From: Candidatus Tritonobacter lacicola
Lineage (GTDB): Bacteria; Auribacterota; Tritonobacteria; Tritonobacterales; Tritonobacteraceae
DNA: 51,958 bases
Direction: 5' to 3'
NCBI GenBank assembly: GCA_030765135.1
Contig: JAVCDC010000058.1
Location: 1 to 51,958, forward strand
A program made the translations under genes and the position numbers. The notes under the pieces are model-generated. The model made no database searches. It was not told the origin of the DNA and was given only the letters and a program-made list of their open reading frames with translations. Shown here piece by piece: positions 33,552 through 42,776 of this stretch. Every line of letters begins with the position of its first letter. Positions within the stretch are counted from its first letter, which is position 1.

Positions 33552-35549
33552 TCACACCGCGTCCGCTTCCTCCACAACCGTCGCCTGGCGGAGGAAGAAG
33601 TCGAGCGTGTGTTTAATGGCTTCTTCCATGGGTATGGAGGGCTTCCACTTCAGCTTTTTCTCCGCGTTGCGGATGGAGGGCTTTCTGAAGACTATGTCCT
33701 GGTACCCTCCCTTGCCGTAATAGTCGGAGCTCTCTACCTCGACTATTCCCGCGGTGGGGGGGAAGTTGTTGCGCAGGGGGTGCTCTTCAAACAGCCTGGT
33801 GAGAATCTCAGCAAGCTCGCGGATGCTGGCCTCGTTGTCCGGGTTGCCGATGTTGAAGATCTCCCCGTCGCAGGCCCTGTCCCTGTTTTCGATAATTCTC
33901 ATGAGACATTCGATCCCGTCGCGGACATCGGTGAAGCAGCGTTTTTGCGCTCCCCCGTCGACCAGCTGAATGGGCGTTCCCTCGACCAGGTTCAGGATGA
34001 GCTGTGTGATGGCACGGGAGCTCCCGATTCGTGCCGAGCCGAGACTGTCCAGGCGGGGGCCTATCCAGTTGAACGGCCGGAAAAGGGTAAATCGAAGCCC
34101 CTCCTTGAAGCCGTAAGCCCAGATCACGCGGTCGAGAAGCTGCTTGCTGCTGCTGTATATCCAGCGTTGCATGCGTATCGGGCCGGTAACAAGGTTCGAG
34201 CGCTTCTCGTCGAATTCCTCGTCCGGGCACATGCCGTAGACTTCCGAGGTCGAGGGGAAAATAAGCCGCTTATCGCCCCTGACGCAGTAGCGGATGATCC
34301 GCAGGTTCTCCTCGAAGTCGAGCTCGAAGACCCGGAGGGGGTTCCGGATATACTCTATCGGCGTCGCGATGGCCACCAGGGGGATGACTACATCGCACTT
34401 ACGCACGTGGTACTCGATCCATTCCCGGTTGATGCTGATATCCCCCTCGACGAAGTTGAAGCGCGGTTTGCCGATGAAACGCTCGATATTGCACGGGTCC
34501 AGGTCCATACCGTACACCTCGTATTTCTCCTCATCGAGGAGGCGCTCCACCAGGGCGTTCCCGATAAAGCCACCCACACCTAGTATCAGTACCCTGACCG
34601 GTTTGAGGCGCACGATACCCGGAAGGACCGGCTCACCGAGCCTTGAGCCGGCCAGTATGCCCATCTCCCGCGCCGCCTGGGTGCCTGTCATACAGACCGA
34701 CCCTTCCGGCTGTGCCCGGACGACCCGGAGGGCGCCCTTCCCGCAGGCCACTGTGAAAGGGTTTGCCGAAACCACCGTTCCCGGTGCATGGCCGTCGGCG
34801 CAGGATTCGATTGACGCCTCCCAGATGAATAGCTTCCGGTCGCCCTTGAAGGTAAACGCCCCGGGATACGGGCTGGTGACGGCCCTGACGAGATTGCGGA
34901 CGGCAGATGCCGGACGGTCCCAATCTATCTTCCCGTCCTTCGGCCTCCTCCCTCCGAAATACGATGCCCGGGAATGATCCTGGGGGGTCCGGGGGGCTGT
35001 CCCCTTAAGAATGAGAGGCAGAACCTTGTCCAGAAGTTCGGCAGTTGCCCGCTCTGCTTTTTGGAAAAGAGTCAGGGCCGTGTCCTCATCGGCGATGGGA
35101 AAGGCTTTCTGCCCGACGATGTCGCCGTCATCCGGCCGGGGCGTCATGTAGTGGAGGGTAATACCCGTCTCTTTCTCGCCGTTGACCAGCACCCAGTTGA
35201 CCGGGCACCTGCCGCGGTACAGGGGAAGGAGAGAGCCGTGGAGGTTGAGGCCGCCGAGGGGGGCAATATCGAGTATCTCCTTGGATATCAGCTTCCGGTA
35301 ATAGAACGAGAAGATTATGTCAGGTGCCATCTCCCTGATGCGGGCGACCCAAAGTGGATGGTTGACGCTCTCCGGCGCGTAGACGGGCAGGCCCCTGGCC
35401 GCGGCCAGCTCCGCCACCGACCTGAACCAGGTATTTTCGCCGGAGTCGTCGCGGTGGGTGAATACGGCCCGCACTTCAAAACCGTGACGCAGGAGGGCAT
35501 CCAGGCCTGTGCAACCTATATTGTGGTAGGCAAGAACAACAGCTTTCAT
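33552..35549 (-). CDS. arnA: Bifunctional UDP-Ara4N formyltransferase / UDP-glucuronate decarboxylase
   Basis: 665 residues (E. coli 660). N-terminal formyltransferase domain (about 1-305): [19 protein letters not shown] gives Asn102 and His104, with Asp140 in PRPDDGD, the same numbering as the known E. coli catalytic triad. C-terminal decarboxylase (about 315-660): [15 protein letters not shown] binds NAD, STSEVYG carries the catalytic Ser/Glu region, [11 protein letters not shown] has Tyr-x3-Lys, and [11 protein letters not shown] carries the Arg needed for decarboxylation. It makes UDP-4-keto-pentose and later formylates UDP-L-Ara4N. It overlaps arnC by 4 bp. Confidence 0.97.
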   Translation of the reverse strand: MKAVVLAYHNIGCTGLDALLRHGFEVRAVFTHRDDSGENTWFRSVAELAAARGLPVYAPESVNHPLWVARIREMAPDIIFSFYYRKLISKEILDIAPLGGLNLHGSLLPLYRGRCPVNWVLVNGEKETGITLHYMTPRPDDGDIVGQKAFPIADEDTALTLFQKAERATAELLDKVLPLILKGTAPRTPQDHSRASYFGGRRPKDGKIDWDRPASAVRNLVRAVTSPYPGAFTFKGDRKLFIWEASIESCADGHAPGTVVSANPFTVACGKGALRVVRAQPEGSVCMTGTQAAREMGILAGSRLGEPVLPGIVRLKPVRVLILGVGGFIGNALVERLLDEEKYEVYGMDLDPCNIERFIGKPRFNFVEGDISINREWIEYHVRKCDVVIPLVAIATPIEYIRNPLRVFELDFEENLRIIRYCVRGDKRLIFPSTSEVYGMCPDEEFDEKRSNLVTGPIRMQRWIYSSSKQLLDRVIWAYGFKEGLRFTLFRPFNWIGPRLDSLGSARIGSSRAITQLILNLVEGTPIQLVDGGAQKRCFTDVRDGIECLMRIIENRDRACDGEIFNIGNPDNEASIRELAEILTRLFEEHPLRNNFPPTAGIVEVESSDYYGKGGYQDIVFRKPSIRNAEKKLKWKPSIPMEEAIKHTLDFFLRQATVVEEADAV

Positions 35550-36529
35550 ATTTTTTTTCCAGTTCGTTCAGGAAGGGACGATCTGCCAACGCGCTCCCTG
35601 ATAAAATAGCGCGGACGCGCCCGCACGTCCAGGTAGATGCGCCCGATGTACTCCCCGAGCAACCCCATCGCTATAAACTGCGCCCCCACGAAGAAGAAGA
35701 GGATCGCGAAGAGCGTGAACACGCCCCCCACCGCCCACTCGGGACCCAATATCAGGCGCAGGACCAGCAGCAGCGTGCCGAAGCCTATACCCATCATGGA
35801 GATAATCGCTCCGATGAAGCTCAGTAGGCGGAGGGGAAAGGTGGTCATACTGGAGAGCAGGTCGAACTGCAGGTTGACGAGCTTCGTGAAGCCGTACTTG
35901 GATTCGCCCGAAGTACGCTCGGAGTGCGAAACTTCGATCTCGGCCGTCCTGTTCGCGAAAGTGTTGGCCAGTACCGGGATGAAAGTGCTGCGCTCGGGGC
36001 ACTGCAGGATGGCGTTAACCACGGGCCGGCTGTAAGCGCGGAGCATGCACCCGTAATCCCGCATGCGGACGCCGGTTGCCTGAGCCGTCATCCGGTTGAT
36101 TATCCAGGAGAACAGCTTCCGGAAGCACGTGTCCCGGCGGTCGACGCGGACGGTGCCGACCACGTCGTAACCCTCCCGGGCCTTGGCAGCCAGGCGGGGG
36201 ATCTCTTCCGGGGGATTCTGCAGGTCGGCATCGAGCGTGATAACGATGTCGCCCCTCGCCTCGGCGAATCCGGCGAGGATCGCCCTGTGCTGGCCGTAGT
36301 TCCTGTTGAACACAATCCCCACGATATACCCGCCGTACTTCTCTGCCGCGCGGCCGATGATGGCGGGCGAGGCGTCGTTGCTGCCGTCGTCCACCAGGAT
36401 GAGCTCGGAGGTCTCTTCCATTCCTCCCAGCACCCCCGCCGTCCTCTCGATAAACTCCTCCAGGCACTCCTCCTCGTTGAAGACGGGGACCACGACGGAG
36501 ATGGTGCTTTTATCGGTGTTCGTATTCAT
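35546..36529 (-). CDS. arnC: Undecaprenyl-phosphate L-Ara4FN transferase
   Basis: 327 residues (E. coli 322). GT2 that transfers 4-formamido-L-arabinose from UDP to undecaprenyl phosphate. Motifs: [55 protein letters not shown] (DxD), and [11 protein letters not shown], which is characteristic of ArnC. Two C-terminal membrane helices (about 235-265 and 270-297), then [19 protein letters not shown]. First gene after a 306-bp gap from arnB, but same strand. Either it has its own promoter in that gap or the operon reads through a palindrome. Confidence 0.96.
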   Translation of the reverse strand: MNTNTDKSTISVVVPVFNEEECLEEFIERTAGVLGGMEETSELILVDDGSNDASPAIIGRAAEKYGGYIVGIVFNRNYGQHRAILAGFAEARGDIVITLDADLQNPPEEIPRLAAKAREGYDVVGTVRVDRRDTCFRKLFSWIINRMTAQATGVRMRDYGCMLRAYSRPVVNAILQCPERSTFIPVLANTFANRTAEIEVSHSERTSGESKYGFTKLVNLQFDLLSSMTTFPLRLLSFIGAIISMMGIGFGTLLLVLRLILGPEWAVGGVFTLFAILFFFVGAQFIAMGLLGEYIGRIYLDVRARPRYFIRERVGRSSLPERTGKKI

Positions 36530-36835
36530 TTTTAGGACTATTCCGAATCGTGCGTGTAATTCTTACTATAAACCACGAAGTTCACGGAGAAGATAAAAAA
36601 ATAATGCTGCATAACCGCTGATTAAACGGATTAAACTGATTAGAAAATAAAAGCGATTTTACCGTAATCCGTCAAATCCGTTTAATCAGCGGTTTGCTAT
36701 TTGTCTTTTTACGCTTTTCTATCCAATGATCAGTTTATCTTGAAATAATATATCGATCCGGCAACCACAATTCACTTGCTGGGTTAGCCTCTCATATTTC
36801 ACTCCGCGTTTTGTGGTTTAAAATAGGAATGAACT
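36530..36835. other. 306-bp gene-free gap inside the arn set
   Basis: AT-rich compared with the genes on both sides. It contains a CCACGAAG-type unit near 36572, a long palindrome at 36613-36694, and a distal TTTTGTGGTTTAAAAT that loosely pairs with ATAAACCACGAAG near 36568. No coding frame with support on either strand. No promoter that I would trust. It probably holds inserted repeat material between arnB and arnC. Confidence 0.5.
36613..36694. repeat. 82-bp palindrome with 20-bp perfect arms
   Basis: AACCGCTGATTAAACGGATT (36613-36632) is perfectly complementary to 36675-36694. Inside, degenerate GATTAAAC-type units extend the stem imperfectly (GGATTAAACTGATTAG against its partner). Sits in the arnB-arnC gap. 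Confidence 0.85.
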
Positions 36836-38002
36836 CTATTTTTTGACGGCGGCGACGGCGTCGCGGATCGCACCGGCGACATCACAGACGTCCTTCTCGA
36901 TCATCCCCGGAAAGAGCGGCAGCGAAAACAGGCGGTCCGACACCCACTCCGTCTCCGGCAGAAGGCCGGGGCCGTAGCCTACGGTGCGGTAATACTCCTG
37001 AGTGTGCACGGCCCGGAAATGGATGCCGGTGCCGATGTTGCGTTTCTTTAGTTCTGCAAGGAACCCGTCGCGGCTGACCGTTACCCGGTCCAGATCAAGA
37101 AAGACGATGTAGAGGTGGTGGGAGTGGACGTGGGGGTAATCAGGCGCGCGCGGGTGGAGGATCTCCTCTATCCCCGAAAGGTGCCTGTCGTACAGTGCCG
37201 CCAGCTCCGCCCTCTTTTCGTTCATTTTTTCAATCTTAGCGAGCTGGGTCAGCCCCAGGGAGGCCTGAATGTCTGTCATGTTGCACTTGTAGCCGGGAGT
37301 GATGATCTCGACCTGGGGTGAGCCGCGTTTGCTGTAGCGCTGCCAGGCATCCTTGGCCAGCCCGTGGAACTTCAGGATTCTTACCTTTTCGATAAGCCCC
37401 TCATCGTCGCTTACCACCATGCCGCCCTCGCCGGTGGTGATGTTCTTTATGGCGTGAAAGCTGAATACGGCGGTGCCCCTGGAACCGATCTGCTCGTCCC
37501 CGTACTTTGTCCCGAGAGCGTGGGCGGCGTCTTCGAGAAGAACCAGGTCGTGCCGGGATGCTATTCCGCGCAGCGGCTCCAGGTCAACCGGGGCTCCGGC
37601 GTAATGCACGGGGATGATCGCCCTTGTTTTTTCGGTCACGGCCTTTTCGACCGACTCCGGCGTCACCATTAACGTGTACCGGTCGATGTCGACAAAGACC
37701 GGCTTCGCTCCGAGGAGGGTCAGCATGTTGATGGTGGAGCCCCAGGTCATCGATGGGGTGATCACCTCGTCCCCCTCACCGATGCCCAGGGCCATAAGGA
37801 CCAGGTGCATGCCGGCTGTGCCGGAATTGAGGGAGCAGGCGTGCAGGGACCCCGTGTAGCTCCTGAAGGCCTCCTCGAACTCCGCCGTCCTGGGGCCGGT
37901 AGTGATCCAGCCCGATTTGAGAACTTCCACCACACCGTCGATGTCGTCCTGGTCGATCGCGGGGCGCGAGAAGGGAAGGAACTCAGTGCGCGCGAATGTC
38001 AT
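36836..38002 (-). CDS. arnB: UDP-L-Ara4O C-4'' aminotransferase
   Basis: 388 residues (E. coli ArnB about 380). PLP-dependent DegT/DnrJ/EryC1 aminotransferase that converts UDP-4-keto-pentose to UDP-L-Ara4N with glutamate. FLPFSRPAIDQDDID and VLKSGWITTGPRTAEFE at the N-terminus are ArnB-like. LLEDAAHALGTKY carries the PLP-contacting Asp. FSFHAIKNITTGEGG holds the Schiff-base Lys186. It overlaps the arnT stop by 4 bp, so arnT-arnB is the leading pair of the operon. Confidence 0.95.
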   Translation of the reverse strand: MTFARTEFLPFSRPAIDQDDIDGVVEVLKSGWITTGPRTAEFEEAFRSYTGSLHACSLNSGTAGMHLVLMALGIGEGDEVITPSMTWGSTINMLTLLGAKPVFVDIDRYTLMVTPESVEKAVTEKTRAIIPVHYAGAPVDLEPLRGIASRHDLVLLEDAAHALGTKYGDEQIGSRGTAVFSFHAIKNITTGEGGMVVSDDEGLIEKVRILKFHGLAKDAWQRYSKRGSPQVEIITPGYKCNMTDIQASLGLTQLAKIEKMNEKRAELAALYDRHLSGIEEILHPRAPDYPHVHSHHLYIVFLDLDRVTVSRDGFLAELKKRNIGTGIHFRAVHTQEYYRTVGYGPGLLPETEWVSDRLFSLPLFPGMIEKDVCDVAGAIRDAVAAVKK

Positions 38003-39672
38003 GGCTGTTTCTCTGACTTGTTCTTTCCCTTTATCAAAGAGACCGTCCGGCGCACGCCCATCTTTTCCTGCGCCAGGACCTGCTCCGGCTCCGCGTGGAC
38101 GCCCTCAGGCAGGAAGTGCCTCTTTTTCTTCACTATCGTTATAACCAGGTTAAACTGCGGGTCCGTGCCGTCAAGAATGGACTGGAGCCTTTTCAGGCTT
38201 TCGTCATACCGTACTTTATCACGCACATCAGTAAGGGTCAATCCGGTGTAGTAATAAAAAATCGCACGGCTGGTCTCGTCGACGCGCCAGCCGCACACAC
38301 GCTCATCCTCCCCTGCCGGGATGGCCCGCGCGATGCGAATCGTGGCGGGGCCGTAGCTCTTGGACTGATCGATGATCGGCACGACCGCCAGGATGGCAGC
38401 CAGGTAAAAAAGGCCGCCCACGCCGGCGACGCGCGCGAGGAGGTTACACCTGTACCGGAGCATCGCGTAAACGCCGGCAGCGGTACAGATGATGATGGGA
38501 AAATTGAAGCACCACTGGGGAATCAGCTTGCCATCCTCCCAGACCAGCGTTCCGAACGAGAAACAGGCCATGGGTATTAAAAGTAAAATGCAGATAAATA
38601 CAAGCAACGCCTTGACCCACCGTGCCGGGTCCTGTATCGAAGCCGGAGCGAGAAGGGCGAAGCCGGGGAGAAGCGGAAAGAGGTAGAGATCGCGCTTTGT
38701 CCCCGCTATAGATAGAAGAATGAGGCCGCCGAAAGACCAGGCGACGGCCAACCAGACGAGGTTCCTCGCGCCCGGGGCATCCCCCGGGGCCTTCCGCCAT
38801 CTGGCGTGCGCGACCCAACCTATGAACGCCGGCGTCCAGGGAAGGAGCAGGGCGAGGATGAGGGGCAGGTAGTAGAAAGGTCCCCGGATGTGACCCAGGT
38901 GGCCGCTGCTCCCGAGGAACCTCCCCACCTGGTTGTCCATGAACCACTCCCGGAACAGGTCCGGGCCGCCACGGCTGTAAAACGCAGCTGCCCACGCGAT
39001 TCCGGGACCGAAGAGCAATACAAGCCCGGCAAGATGCAGGAGGGGACGCCGGCGGATGACTCTGAAGTATAGAACCAGCAGAACGGCCCAGGGGATCGCG
39101 ATCACGCCCCACGCGACAAACCCCTTGGTGAGAAAGGCCAGTCCGGCCGCCAGATATCCGCACAGGAGAGGAAGGGGCTTATTCCCGTCGAGGCCTCGGA
39201 AAAGCAGAAGGATCGCCGTTGTGGACAGGAGCATGAGGAGGGGATCGATGATGATGCGGTGTGCGGCGAAGGAAAAGCCCGCCATCGTGAGGAGAACCAT
39301 GACCACGGCCAGCGCCCTGTCGCCCCCCAGGTACCTCTTTGCCACACGCCACACGACAAGAAGGGTAAGCGCCGCGCAGATGGAGGAGAGCATCCTTGCG
39401 GCGGCCGTCTCGCCCACAGCCTTCCCGAGTGTTCTCATCATCAGGGCCGAGGCCCAGTAGTAGAGCGGTGGCTTTTCCACGAACGGCTCACCGGCCAGGC
39501 GGGGGACCAGGAGGGACCCACCGGTGGCCATATCGTATGCTATTGCCGCCTCACGGGGCTCATCCGGCGTCCACAGATCGTGATCGGCGATCCCGAAGAC
39601 CAGCGTTGCCAGGCAGACGAGGACAATCCAGAATGGTATTTTCTCTTTCAAGGGAGGAACCGATCCGTTCAA
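37999..39672 (-). CDS. arnT: L-Ara4N lipid A transferase (ArnT-like GT-C)
   Basis: 557 residues (E. coli 550). GT-C enzyme that would move L-Ara4N from undecaprenyl phosphate to lipid A phosphates in the periplasm. The N-terminus has DLWTPDEPREAAIAYDMATG, with the DE pair of the first loop, then PFVEKPPLYYW. The core has about twelve membrane segments, and a soluble C-terminal domain follows. Association with arnB/C/A/D supports ArnT over other GT-C functions. Start TTG (39670-39672), chosen because GAGGAG lies 7 bp upstream. In E. coli arnT is distal to arnD; here it is first. The 183 bp upstream should hold the operon promoter. I see AT-rich sequence there but no convincing boxes. Confidence 0.88.
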   Translation of the reverse strand: MNGSVPPLKEKIPFWIVLVCLATLVFGIADHDLWTPDEPREAAIAYDMATGGSLLVPRLAGEPFVEKPPLYYWASALMMRTLGKAVGETAAARMLSSICAALTLLVVWRVAKRYLGGDRALAVVMVLLTMAGFSFAAHRIIIDPLLMLLSTTAILLLFRGLDGNKPLPLLCGYLAAGLAFLTKGFVAWGVIAIPWAVLLVLYFRVIRRRPLLHLAGLVLLFGPGIAWAAAFYSRGGPDLFREWFMDNQVGRFLGSSGHLGHIRGPFYYLPLILALLLPWTPAFIGWVAHARWRKAPGDAPGARNLVWLAVAWSFGGLILLSIAGTKRDLYLFPLLPGFALLAPASIQDPARWVKALLVFICILLLIPMACFSFGTLVWEDGKLIPQWCFNFPIIICTAAGVYAMLRYRCNLLARVAGVGGLFYLAAILAVVPIIDQSKSYGPATIRIARAIPAGEDERVCGWRVDETSRAIFYYYTGLTLTDVRDKVRYDESLKRLQSILDGTDPQFNLVITIVKKKRHFLPEGVHAEPEQVLAQEKMGVRRTVSLIKGKNKSEKQP

Positions 39673-39855
39673 CTTACCGCTCCTCGGTTGCTCTTCGACA
39701 GGCGGAATTTACATATTCCATATTCTTGACCTTACTTTAGCGGAAGATAACATCTTAAGTTAAAACTTGAAAGCTTGAAACATCCGAATGTAATGACTGT
39801 TAATAAATACTGTTGGCCTGACCGGCAGCGGGCTTTGCTATCCCCGTTGGCACGG

Positions 39856-40839
39856 TTACTTTTTTCTGGCCACGACGATGAGGTCGGAGCCGAGCCCCGC
39901 GTCCGGCAGGAATCTCATGGCTCCGGCAAGCCGCGGGATGAAGCGTTTCAATCCCGGCATGGCCGTAAGCTTCACCCATGCGCCCAGAAGGGTTATCCGG
40001 GCTGATATGGAGACGACTTCCAGGCCGTTCATTGCCATCAGCCGTTTAATCGTGCTGCGATCGAAGTAGTAGAGGTGGGCGGTGGGATTCAGCGTGGCCC
40101 CCCGCTTCACGATTTCCCTCCAGCACCTGATGTTCGGTACGTCCGCGATCAACCAGCCGCCAGCCGCCAGCATGGTTGCGAGGCTGGCCACCGTTTGGGA
40201 GGGGCTGACCAGATGCTCCATGACCTGGGAGCTGTTGATAAGGTCGAAAGTTCCGGCATGCTCCCGCGAGAATTCATCGGGGGAGGCCGCGAAGAGGCGG
40301 TCCGTTTTTCTGTGGAGCCCCGCCGCCCCGGCCAGCATGTTGGAGGGGTCCAGCCGGGCGTTCTTCCAGCTCTCCCCGAGAGGGTGGCCCTTCCAGTACA
40401 TGTTCGCTGCTTTGATCAGGCCCTCGTTCAGGTCTATGCCGGAGGCATCCCAGCCTTCGGCGAGGGCTGTGAAGACGAAAGTCCCGTTACCGCAGCCGAA
40501 GTCCAGTATCCGGCCGCGGGGGAGGAACTGCCGGATCTGCCCCAGGCGTATCCTTGAGAGAAGGTACTTCTGCTCGATGGCCTTACTGGCGAACGTATCC
40601 TGGGGGTTTGCCGCCAGGGCGTACGCCCTGCTGTGATACCTGGTGAGCCACTCCCTGTGCGCCAGGCGGGGGCTGACGTATATGAGGCCGCATTCCCTGC
40701 AGCGGACAACGTTAAATAACCTGTCTCCGTAAATGTATCCGTAGAGTGCCCGTGCCCGGTGGTATAGATCGGTGCTGTCGCTGCCGCACAGGTCGCAGCG
40801 CACGTACTCGATTTCGTTTTGTTCCTTCCTGATGTTCAT
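39856..40839 (-). CDS. Class I SAM methyltransferase with N-terminal Cys-rich zinc-ribbon-like region
   Basis: 327 residues. The N-terminus has VRCDLCGSDST and VVRCRECGLIYVSPR, a four-Cys zinc-ribbon-like motif found at the start of many sugar or glycolipid methyltransferases. Motif I is RILDFGCGNGTFVFTA. The beta-2 acidic residue is in ASGIDLNEGLI, and the strand-4 region is FDLINSSQVMEHLV. An insertion at about 150-200 separates them. Methyltransf_23 type. Start ATG overlaps the stop of the upstream GT-C gene by 4 bp, so it is the last gene of the 46063-39856 operon. Substrate unknown. Confidence 0.85.
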   Translation of the reverse strand: MNIRKEQNEIEYVRCDLCGSDSTDLYHRARALYGYIYGDRLFNVVRCRECGLIYVSPRLAHREWLTRYHSRAYALAANPQDTFASKAIEQKYLLSRIRLGQIRQFLPRGRILDFGCGNGTFVFTALAEGWDASGIDLNEGLIKAANMYWKGHPLGESWKNARLDPSNMLAGAAGLHRKTDRLFAASPDEFSREHAGTFDLINSSQVMEHLVSPSQTVASLATMLAAGGWLIADVPNIRCWREIVKRGATLNPTAHLYYFDRSTIKRLMAMNGLEVVSISARITLLGAWVKLTAMPGLKRFIPRLAGAMRFLPDAGLGSDLIVVARKK

Positions 40840-42776
40840 TCGGCGGCCTTCCCCGGTCTCGTGGCGGGATCGGCGGGCGGGTTCGAGAGCCGGTACACAT
40901 GAAATGGGCCCTTACCGCTGACCTCCTCGAGGACGAAGTTCGCCCGCATCATATCCAGGTCGTCCCGGTAGCGGCCCGTGTGAAACGGGCTCTCCCAGTC
41001 GTCCATAAGGACTGTTTTTCCTTCATCGATCATCGCGCGTATCTTGTCCATGTGTCTGGAGGCGGGCTCTATGGGGGAGGCGGTAAGAGCGTCTCCCGGT
41101 TTGAGCCTGAATTTCTGACCGACGTAAAGGCTTTTCGGGGAGAGGGCGAAGAGCGTGCGCTCGTTTTCCTGCAATACAAAGTGATCTAACAGGACGGAGT
41201 CTATGCCGGAGATAATACACCCGTCCGGCGGGGACAGTCCACGGTACGTTCTGCAAATTTCGTATTGATAGGGTGGCGGAAGGGAGCGGGTCACTCTCCG
41301 GTAAATGGAGTTCCCGGCGGGCGATACGGCAATGGCGAAGAGGACGATGTACAAAAGGTAAGCCGGGCGGATGCGTTTTCTATAGGTGAATTCCACCTTT
41401 CTTGACATGCCGTATCCAGCGAAGGCCAGAAGGAGTGGCAGGACGGGCAGCATGTATCGATAGAGATTGAACGGGAGCATCATGTAAAAGAGTATCGACA
41501 GGGCGATTATGGAGACGATACAGAGGGAGAGGAGTCTCTTAATATTGCGGCCGGTATCCGGTTTGCGGAGCGAGCTGGAAATGCCCAGGACTATAAAAAT
41601 AAAGACGGCCGGGTTGTAGACCCTGTTCAGACCGAGGATGGCGGAGCTGTAAAAGGCACCGTTCGTGGTACGCAGGATTCGCTCCATCGTCTGGACTGCG
41701 TTCCGGGGCTGGGAGAGGAGCCAGCGGTGCGATATGTTCAGGGCGATGTTTCGCGGCGAAAGCAGGCAGGCATCTTCAAACTTTTCCGGCCCCCATGCCT
41801 GGTATCCTGTCCTGAGCGGTGCGCCGTAAGCGGCGTTACAGAAGGCCATATAGGGGACCAGGATGATGGCCATACCGGCTGCGATTATAGCCATGCTTTT
41901 TACCGCCGCGACGTGTCCCCTGCTGACCAGAATGGCGAAGGGGATTACAGCGAGGAGCACCAGGTTCGGCGGCCGAACGGTGTAAGAGCAGCCGAGGGTT
42001 ATGCCTAGCAGGAGAGACGCGAAATGCCGGCCGCTCTCTTTTTTTATGATGGATATTAAGATGAGGAATGACAGGACCATCAGGAAGCACGCAAGCATGT
42101 CGCTCCGCACCTCCGTGCCCGCCTCTATGAAGAGCCAGCTGGAAGAGAGGAGCAGTACTGTAAGCAATGCGGCGGTGGTCCCGAAGAGCTTCCTGGAGAA
42201 GGCGTAGGTCGCCGCCAGCGTCATAATGGAACATGCCAGGGTGGCGTATATGGCGTTTCCCGGAAAGTGGCCGAAGGCCAGGTAAAAGGGGAGGATTAGT
42301 AGGGGGTAGCCGATGAGTATATGTGATGGATAGTCAAGGTGGTTGAGGGTGATAATGAAGCCTTTTCCCGCATAAATATTATACGCTGAAACGGCGTATT
42401 TTGCGGGGTCGGAGTTGAGCATCCGCATTGCGTTATAGGACGGGACATATATCAAGTACGTTGCGAGACACAGGATAAGCACCAGTAAGAGACGTTTTAT
42501 GGAAGGGGAGCCGGCATAAGGAAGCGTCCGTTGCCTCCCCATTTTGTTGAACATACCGAGGAGCGCGATGACAATGCCGGAAGTGATTGCGCCGATCCGG
42601 GTATTCCGGAGAAAGGCGAGCGTTCCCTCTTCCAGGCTCTTGTCCTCGCTCAGATACCTGATAATCAGGGGGCAGGAGATGTGCTCGCTCAAAAGGATAC
42701 CGGCCAGCAGGAAAAGGGCGGCCAGCGCGAAGAGCGACTTTGTTTTATTAACGCGGATTGCCGCCACCGTTCTCAC
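40836..42776 (-). CDS. GT-C-like polytopic membrane glycosyltransferase
   Basis: 646 residues. About twelve membrane segments, with a first-loop motif AMRMLNSDPAKYAVSAYNIY in which the Asp of NSDPAKY is the probable catalytic acid, and an 'AGKG' turn. A soluble tail of about 150 residues (DGCIISGIDSVLLDHFVL onward) closes the protein. The plus-strand gene at 47878-49501 is a decayed paralogue and shows the same loop and tail. The GTG start overlaps the FAD gene by 29 bp. Likely a periplasmic sugar transferase. No subfamily can be named. Confidence 0.75.
   Translation of the reverse strand: MRTVAAIRVNKTKSLFALAALFLLAGILLSEHISCPLIIRYLSEDKSLEEGTLAFLRNTRIGAITSGIVIALLGMFNKMGRQRTLPYAGSPSIKRLLLVLILCLATYLIYVPSYNAMRMLNSDPAKYAVSAYNIYAGKGFIITLNHLDYPSHILIGYPLLILPFYLAFGHFPGNAIYATLACSIMTLAATYAFSRKLFGTTAALLTVLLLSSSWLFIEAGTEVRSDMLACFLMVLSFLILISIIKKESGRHFASLLLGITLGCSYTVRPPNLVLLAVIPFAILVSRGHVAAVKSMAIIAAGMAIILVPYMAFCNAAYGAPLRTGYQAWGPEKFEDACLLSPRNIALNISHRWLLSQPRNAVQTMERILRTTNGAFYSSAILGLNRVYNPAVFIFIVLGISSSLRKPDTGRNIKRLLSLCIVSIIALSILFYMMLPFNLYRYMLPVLPLLLAFAGYGMSRKVEFTYRKRIRPAYLLYIVLFAIAVSPAGNSIYRRVTRSLPPPYQYEICRTYRGLSPPDGCIISGIDSVLLDHFVLQENERTLFALSPKSLYVGQKFRLKPGDALTASPIEPASRHMDKIRAMIDEGKTVLMDDWESPFHTGRYRDDLDMMRANFVLEEVSGKGPFHVYRLSNPPADPATRPGKAAE

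Noticed and set aside
39673-39855. Promoter boxes upstream of arnT
   Set aside because: The gap is AT-rich with tandem CTTGAAA units, but no -35/-10 pair with acceptable spacing stood out.
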